Shown here: one piece after another, positions 6,290 to 10,926 of the stretch
Layout: each line of letters starts with the position of its first letter
How positions within the stretch are numbered: the stretch's first letter is position 1
From: CAYQCE01 sp964415885
GTDB taxonomy: Bacteria; Zixibacteria; MSB-5A5; JAABVY01; JAHJOQ01
NCBI GenBank assembly: GCA_964415885.1
Contig: CAYQCE010000076.1
Span: forward strand, 1 to 10,926
Length of the DNA: 10,926 nucleotides
Reading direction: 5' to 3'
The notes under the pieces: generated by a model
What the model was told of the DNA's origin: nothing
What the model saw: the letters and a program-made list of their open reading frames with translations, nothing else
Databases searched by the model: none
Program-made: the position numbers and the translations under genes

Positions 6290-7294
6290 CTACCATCTGC
6301 TCGAAATCGCGAGTCTATGGCTGTTTCCGAGGTCGGCAAACGGTATGAAGGCATAGTCCAGAACGAACTTGTCGAGCTTTAAGCCTGCGCCGAACGAGAT
6401 TCCACCCCAGTCATCGCTGTCCGAGCCGGTCTTGTAGTCCTCACCGATTGTATTGTAGCCGGCGCGGAGTTCGAGCTGCTCGAGTTCGATGAAATTCACA
6501 CCCGCCCCGATCCGAAAGTCGTTGTCTATCGGCTTGATTGCATCGAGAGCAATTGTAAACGGCATAGCCTTCAGTGTGTGACCGATACCGGCACGAATGA
6601 TCGCAGGCAGCGGATCCTGGTGGCCGGATGACAATCCCTTCAACTGGAAACCAAGATTGGACGCAGACACTCCCACGCTCGTGCGTCGATCCATAAATCC
6701 GTACAGAAACCCGAGATCAAGCGCTATCGCATCCGAGCTGTATTCATCGACTTTCTCATAAATGAACTTCGCAGTGGCACCGAACGCAAAACCGGTAAGA
6801 ACCTCACGGGTGTAACTCTCGCCACTTATCGGATCGAGATCTTCATCCTCACGCTCCCATTTCCTGGCATATGTTAGACCAAGAGCGAGATCCCCACCGC
6901 CGAATTCGCCGAGATCGTTCCCGTCACGATCCAGCTTCGGAGTATCGCCGAAATTCAAATAATTCGCCGTGAAACCGAGCTTGCCTCTCTGTCCCCAGTT
7001 GAAGACATACGACAGGTAGCCGCCCTGAATGTCAGATAGATAGTTGTTATAGGATGCCGTGATTTCGGACCCGGGAACGAGCGCTATACCGGCCGGATTG
7101 TAGTACGCGGAGTATGCATCGCTTGCAATCCCGGTGTGCGCGCCCCCCATAGCGGGGGCTTTTGCGCCGGCTGGTATCTTCAGAAACGAATAGGCGTGAG
7201 TCCCTGCCTTTGAGTTTATCGCCATCGCCGGATCGAAGCTGAACGTCAAAACCAGCAAAACTGTAAAACAAAAAATTAATGTCCCGGTTTTCAT
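6290..7294 (-). CDS. PorV/PorQ-family outer-membrane beta-barrel protein
   Basis: The ATG at 7294 gives 334 residues with an SPI signal (MKTGTLIF, hydrophobic core, cleavage likely after AMA before INSKAG). An upstream in-frame GTG at 7342 would put extra residues before the signal and is less likely; AGGA lies five bases before the chosen ATG. The mature start SKAGTHAYSFLKIPAGAKAPAMGGAHTGIASDAYSAYYNPAGIA is the signature of PorV/PorQ (UPF0164-related) barrels of the FadL-like superfamily. Many alternating amphipathic strands follow, such as LRAGYNTIGED and GGISFGAGLKLDKFVLDYAFIP. The last residues, HRLAISSRW, end in an aromatic as expected of a BAM substrate. In Bacteroidetes PorV acts with the type IX secretion system. 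No other T9SS gene is visible here, so that role is unproven; family members also occur in organisms without T9SS. Confidence 0.85.
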   Translation of the reverse strand: MKTGTLIFCFTVLLVLTFSFDPAMAINSKAGTHAYSFLKIPAGAKAPAMGGAHTGIASDAYSAYYNPAGIALVPGSEITASYNNYLSDIQGGYLSYVFNWGQRGKLGFTANYLNFGDTPKLDRDGNDLGEFGGGDLALGLTYARKWEREDEDLDPISGESYTREVLTGFAFGATAKFIYEKVDEYSSDAIALDLGFLYGFMDRRTSVGVSASNLGFQLKGLSSGHQDPLPAIIRAGIGHTLKAMPFTIALDAIKPIDNDFRIGAGVNFIELEQLELRAGYNTIGEDYKTGSDSDDWGGISFGAGLKLDKFVLDYAFIPFADLGNSHRLAISSRW

Positions 7295-7385
7295 AGTAGT
7301 CCTGCCATCCTGAAAAGTCGACCTTGCCCGAGTAAATTGCACTCCTGAATAGGACGAATCCCCGGTTGCCGCGTTGTATATAAAA

Positions 7386-7883
7386 TCACCAGTCCTTTAC
7401 GGTCCTGTTTATCATATCTTCGGTCATTTTTGCGATCGCCCGAGCTTTCCCGTCATCTTCCGATTCACCATTCGCATCGTAGATTCCGTAGGCGGCCACG
7501 TTCTCCTCTTCCCAAACAGAGCTTCCATCCGCTTTGTTCAACCTCACGCGAGCCGATATATTGACTTTGTACTCGGTTACATTGTCGTTCTCGTCGTACG
7601 TGTACGGCTCCCTTGAGTACGTCTTGATAGTGCCCTCAAGGATAGCGTCGGCACGCGACCGCGCCACAACCTTGAGCGTATTATCCGCAACGAATCCCTC
7701 TATGACTCCCGATGTCACATCCTCCGCGATTCCATACTCGACAGATTCGTTCTCGAAGACCGGCACTGCAACCGTCTCGATACCGGATGCCATTGACGAC
7801 GACAGCGTGTATACGCCGCATCCGGCACAAAAGGCACATACACCGATCAGGAGCGCCAGCGTTGATGTTCTTTCAAGCTTCAT
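7386..7883 (-). CDS. lptE: LptE-family LPS-assembly lipoprotein
   Basis: The 165-residue lipoprotein carries an SPII signal ending CAGC (Cys22; the -3 residue is Cys rather than the usual Leu). The mature sequence CGVYTLSSSMASGIETVAVPVFENESVEYGIAEDVTSGVIEGFVADNTLKVV matches the LptE pattern of a CGxY start, the I-x-T-V-A-V-P-x-F-x-N strand and the EDVTxxVIEGFxxDNTLKVV helix-strand, followed by DAILEGTIKTYSREPYTYDENDNV. LptE plugs the LptD barrel in the outer membrane and guides LPS to the cell surface. LptD is not in the window. The ATG at 7883 has only a weak, distant Shine-Dalgarno and lies 36 bp after hutI, so it probably depends on hut transcription or an unseen promoter. The PorV-like gene follows after 91 bp. 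Confidence 0.87.
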   Translation of the reverse strand: MKLERTSTLALLIGVCAFCAGCGVYTLSSSMASGIETVAVPVFENESVEYGIAEDVTSGVIEGFVADNTLKVVARSRADAILEGTIKTYSREPYTYDENDNVTEYKVNISARVRLNKADGSSVWEEENVAAYGIYDANGESEDDGKARAIAKMTEDMINRTVKDW

Positions 7884-7919
7884 TCTGTGATAATCTCGCC
7901 CTGTGAGGTTCGATATCTT

Positions 7920-9179
7920 TTACACTGCATTACCGGAGACGATCCGACCTTTTTTGATCACAGTCCCCGCAAGATTTATCCCGAACAGGTATGGCAGCTG
8001 CCGATAATTCTCAACATCCCAAATTACCAAATCCGCCTGCTTGCCCGTCTCGATCGAGCCGACCCGATCCTCGACACACAGCGCGCAGGCAGCATTGATA
8101 GTGACGCAGTTCATTATTTCAGCCGCTGTCATTTTGAGCTTCACTGCGCCGAGGTTCATAATCATCTGCTGCGACAGAGTAGCACAGCTACCCGGATTGA
8201 AATCGGTAGCCATCGCGAGCGCCATGCCGGATTCTATCATCTTTCGCGCAGGCGGTCGATTCTCCATATCGAGAAAATGAACCGTTCCGGGCAACAGTAC
8301 ACCAATCGTTCCCGCCGCAGCCATATCGACAATCCCCTGATCTGATATGACATCCAGGTGATCCGCCGACACTGCTCCGATCGACGCCGCGAGCTCCGCG
8401 CCGCCTATGGGCACGATCTCATCGGCGTGCAATTTGACCTTGAATCCATACTCTATGGCGGCTTCCAGTATCGCTCTGGAGTCATCGATTTCGAAGACGT
8501 CCTTCTCGGTGAAGATGTCGCAGAATACCGCAAGCTTCTTCTCGGCAACCTGCGGTATCATCTCAGTTATCAGCAGATCCACGTACGCCTTCTTGTTGTC
8601 GCGATATTCATCGGGAATCTCATGCGCACCGAGGAATGTCGGGATGATATCCATCTCGTGGTTTTCCGAAAGGTCGCGTATGACCTCGAGTTGTTTGATC
8701 TCGGATTCGGTTGACAGGCCGTAGCCCGATTTCGCTTCGATCGTCGTGGTACCGTACTGCAGCATCAAGTCGAGGAACCGAACCGCATTATGATATAGCT
8801 GCTCTTTCGGTGCCTCGCGGAGCTTCCTCACCGAGTTCCGTATCCCGCCACCCGCCCTGGCAATCTCCATGTATGACTTGCCGAGATTGCGCATCTCGAA
8901 TTCCTCTTCACGGGTAGTGGCGAATACGGGATGGGTGTGCGGATCGATCAGCCCCGGAGTCACGACTTTGCCTGCGGCGTCGATCACTTTCGCACCAGAT
9001 GGCAGGTCGCTCAGCCCGGATGTCTCCCCTACTTCCGTGATCCTCCCGTCGTGGCAAACAACCGCCCCGTTCTCGATGATCTCGAGTGCAGCGAGCCGTT
9101 CGCCTCTCAGAGGAAGGTCGCCTTCCGAGCGGCAGGTGAGAAGTTGCCGTATGTTCTTGATTACGAGATCTGCCTGCAT
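7920..9179 (-). CDS. hutI: Imidazolonepropionase (HutI)
   Basis: The 419-residue enzyme hydrolyses 4-imidazolone-5-propionate to N-formimino-L-glutamate, the third step of histidine degradation, in the cytosol. Amidohydrolase metal-site residues are visible: PGLIDPHTHPVF with His81 and His83, KLHADE with His251, and ATDFNPGS with Asp326. His186 in FLGAHEIP and His274 in SADHLD are typical of the family. Length matches the usual 400-420 residues. The ATG at 9179 is one base past the hutU stop and uses AAGGA inside the end of hutU, so translation is probably coupled. The gene has no frameshift or missing metal ligand. Confidence 0.97.
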   Translation of the reverse strand: MQADLVIKNIRQLLTCRSEGDLPLRGERLAALEIIENGAVVCHDGRITEVGETSGLSDLPSGAKVIDAAGKVVTPGLIDPHTHPVFATTREEEFEMRNLGKSYMEIARAGGGIRNSVRKLREAPKEQLYHNAVRFLDLMLQYGTTTIEAKSGYGLSTESEIKQLEVIRDLSENHEMDIIPTFLGAHEIPDEYRDNKKAYVDLLITEMIPQVAEKKLAVFCDIFTEKDVFEIDDSRAILEAAIEYGFKVKLHADEIVPIGGAELAASIGAVSADHLDVISDQGIVDMAAAGTIGVLLPGTVHFLDMENRPPARKMIESGMALAMATDFNPGSCATLSQQMIMNLGAVKLKMTAAEIMNCVTINAACALCVEDRVGSIETGKQADLVIWDVENYRQLPYLFGINLAGTVIKKGRIVSGNAV

Positions 9180-9180
9180 G

Positions 9181-10845
9181 CTATTCCTTCATCATCGGGA
9201 CATTGACACCCTTCTCGCGGGCGAAACTTATCGCCTTGTCATAGCCGGCGTCGACATGCCGCATGATACCCGATCCGGGATCGGATGTCAGCACTCGCTC
9301 CAGACGTTCGTCCATCTCCCTGGTACCGTCGCACACGACCACCATACCGGCGTGGATCGCATAGCCGATACCGACTCCGCCGCCGTGATGAATCGATACC
9401 CAGGAAGCGCCCGAACATATGTTCAGCATCGCATTCAGGAGCGGCCAGTCGGCGATGGCATCGGAACCGTCTCTCATTGCCTCGGTCTCGCGATTCGGCG
9501 ATGCCACTGATCCACAGTCGAGATGATCTCGTCCGATCACGATCGGCGCTTTGATTTTCCCCTCGCGCACGAGTCCGTTGATGATCTTGCCGAATCGGGC
9601 GCGTTCACCGTACCCGAGCCAGCAGATGCGCGACGGCAGTCCCTGGAACTGCACTTTATCCTGCGCCATCTTAATCCAGTTGCAGAGCGGCTTGTTGTAT
9701 GCGAATTCTTTCAGTATGACCTCGTCGGTGACATGTATGTCCGCCGGATCGCCGGAAAGAGCCGCCCAGCGGAACGGCCCCTTGCCCTCGCAAAAGAGCG
9801 GGCGAATGTAAGCCGGGACGAATCCGGGAAACGCGAACGCTTCCTTGAGGCCGGCCTTCTCCGCCTGTCCGCGGAGGTTGTTACCGTAATCGAATACTAT
9901 AGCGCCCTTCTGCTGCAAATCGACCATAGCTTTCGTGTGGACCACCATCGATTCGTACGCCTGGCGGATGTAATCAGTCGGAGACTTCTTGCGCAGCTCG
10001 ATCGCTTCGTCAAGCGTCATCCCATGCGGGACATAACCGTTCAGCTCGTCGTGCGCCGAGGTCTGATCGGTAACGATATCCGGCACGATATCCCGCTTGA
10101 CCAACTCGGGGAAAATATCTGCGGCATTTGCGACAAGCCCGACCGACAGCGGCTCTTTCTTCTTGACAGCCTCGTCGATCCACCGGAGCGCTTCTCCGAG
10201 ATCGTGCGTCTTCTTGTCGCAGTACTTGGTCTTGAGACGCTTATCGATACGGGCTTCGTCGACCTCGACAACCAGAATTGCCGCACCGGCCATCGTTCCG
10301 GCGAGCGGCTGGGCGCCGCCCATGCCGCCCATCCCGCCGGTCAGGATGAATTTGCCGCTGAGATCGTTACCGAAATGCTTCGCACCGCAGGCGGCGAATG
10401 TTTCGTAGGTGCCCTGAAGGATCCCCTGCGAACCGATATATATCCATGATCCCGCGGTCATCTGGCCGAACATGATAAGACCGAGCTTCTCCAGTTCGCG
10501 AAACTTGTCCCACGTCGCCCAGTGGGGAACGAGGTGAGAATTGGCTATAAGCACGCGCGGGCAGTGCTCGAACGTGCGGAAGATGCCGACCGGTTTGCCG
10601 GATTGCACCAGCAGGGTTTCATCCGGCGCGAGGTCCATCAGCGATTTGACTATCGCGTGGTAGCATTCCCAGTTGCGCGCGGCCTTGCCGGAACCGCCGT
10701 ACACGACGAGATTGCGCGGGTCCTCGCCGACCTCCTCGTCGAGGTTATTGCGGAGCATCCGCATAGCGGCCTCGGCGTGCCATGTCTTGCAGGTTTTCTC
10801 CGGTCCGGTATCGGCCCTAATCGGCCTGTATTCTAACTCAGCCAT
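9181..10845 (-). CDS. hutU: Urocanate hydratase (HutU)
   Basis: The 554-residue enzyme converts urocanate to 4-imidazolone-5-propionate using tightly bound NAD+, step two of histidine degradation. Family motifs run in order: YGGSGKAARNWECYHAIVKSL (49-69), HLVPHWA (104-110), the NAD-binding GGMGGMGGAQPLAG (170-183), DQTSAHDELNGY (260-271), RICWLGYGERARFGK (406-420; Cys408 corresponds to catalytic Cys410 of P. putida), RDHLDCGSVASPNRETEAM (439-457) and WVSIHHGGGVGIGYAIHAGM (482-501). Length is normal. The ATG at 10845 has GGGAG seven bases upstream. About 80 bases precede it in the window and no clear sigma70 promoter is seen there, so earlier genes or an activator may be involved. hutH is not in the window. 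Confidence 0.98.
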   Translation of the reverse strand: MAELEYRPIRADTGPEKTCKTWHAEAAMRMLRNNLDEEVGEDPRNLVVYGGSGKAARNWECYHAIVKSLMDLAPDETLLVQSGKPVGIFRTFEHCPRVLIANSHLVPHWATWDKFRELEKLGLIMFGQMTAGSWIYIGSQGILQGTYETFAACGAKHFGNDLSGKFILTGGMGGMGGAQPLAGTMAGAAILVVEVDEARIDKRLKTKYCDKKTHDLGEALRWIDEAVKKKEPLSVGLVANAADIFPELVKRDIVPDIVTDQTSAHDELNGYVPHGMTLDEAIELRKKSPTDYIRQAYESMVVHTKAMVDLQQKGAIVFDYGNNLRGQAEKAGLKEAFAFPGFVPAYIRPLFCEGKGPFRWAALSGDPADIHVTDEVILKEFAYNKPLCNWIKMAQDKVQFQGLPSRICWLGYGERARFGKIINGLVREGKIKAPIVIGRDHLDCGSVASPNRETEAMRDGSDAIADWPLLNAMLNICSGASWVSIHHGGGVGIGYAIHAGMVVVCDGTREMDERLERVLTSDPGSGIMRHVDAGYDKAISFAREKGVNVPMMKE

Positions 10846-10926
10846 CTTAAACTCCCGTCAAAAGTCACACCTATACATTAAGATGCAAGAAACATGAAAT
10901 GGGGGCTGAGTCAATAGGGATTTGGG

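Noticed and set aside
9523..10449. A 308-codon plus-strand open frame opposite hutU.
   Set aside because: It is antisense to a complete, strongly conserved urocanate hydratase and resembles no family.
10846..10926. TTGACT and TATAGG elements as a hutU promoter.
   Set aside because: They are not at workable spacing from each other, and the TATAGG has no acceptable -35.

Overview
All ten protein-coding genes in this window lie on the minus strand, so the biological order runs from high to low coordinates. The organism looks like a diderm bacterium with moderate GC. It has several Sec/SPII lipoproteins, an LptE-type LPS-assembly lipoprotein and a PorV/PorQ-type outer-membrane barrel. That barrel family, together with collagen-like lipoproteins carrying an ethylbenzene-dehydrogenase-type heme domain, suggests an FCB-group or related candidate phylum such as Zixibacteria. 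This placement is inferred from family content only; no rRNA or marker gene is present.

Layout from high to low coordinates. (1) 10845-5823: hutU (urocanate hydratase) and hutI (imidazolonepropionase) are one base apart. They are followed in the same direction by lptE, a PorV/PorQ-family barrel and a small lipoprotein, with short gaps and no clear terminator, so a histidine-degradation unit runs into envelope genes. (2) 5639-5427: a divergent cold-shock-domain protein, with a plausible promoter at 5696-5724. (3) 5094-2897: two paralogous lipoproteins 17 bp apart, each with a lipobox, a short collagen-like Gly-X-Y stretch and an EB_dh-like domain. They have a good sigma70-type promoter (5205-5233) and a strong intrinsic terminator (2836-2868). 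(4) 2733-2332: a VOC (glyoxalase-fold) protein. (5) 2259-1: a HAD-family hydrolase whose promoter appears to give a leaderless mRNA, then a ComM/YifB Mg-chelatase-like AAA+ ATPase that runs to the window edge.

The most interesting feature is the collagen-like/EB_dh lipoprotein pair. One paralog has a CX3CH (Cys-Arg-Leu-Ala-Cys-His) heme-attachment-like motif. The other, at the aligned position, keeps only the His (Ser-Ala-Met-Leu-Tyr-His). This looks like a two-component surface or periplasmic module with a heme-c-like partner and a cysteine-less partner. No CRISPR array, mobile element, tRNA or rRNA was seen.
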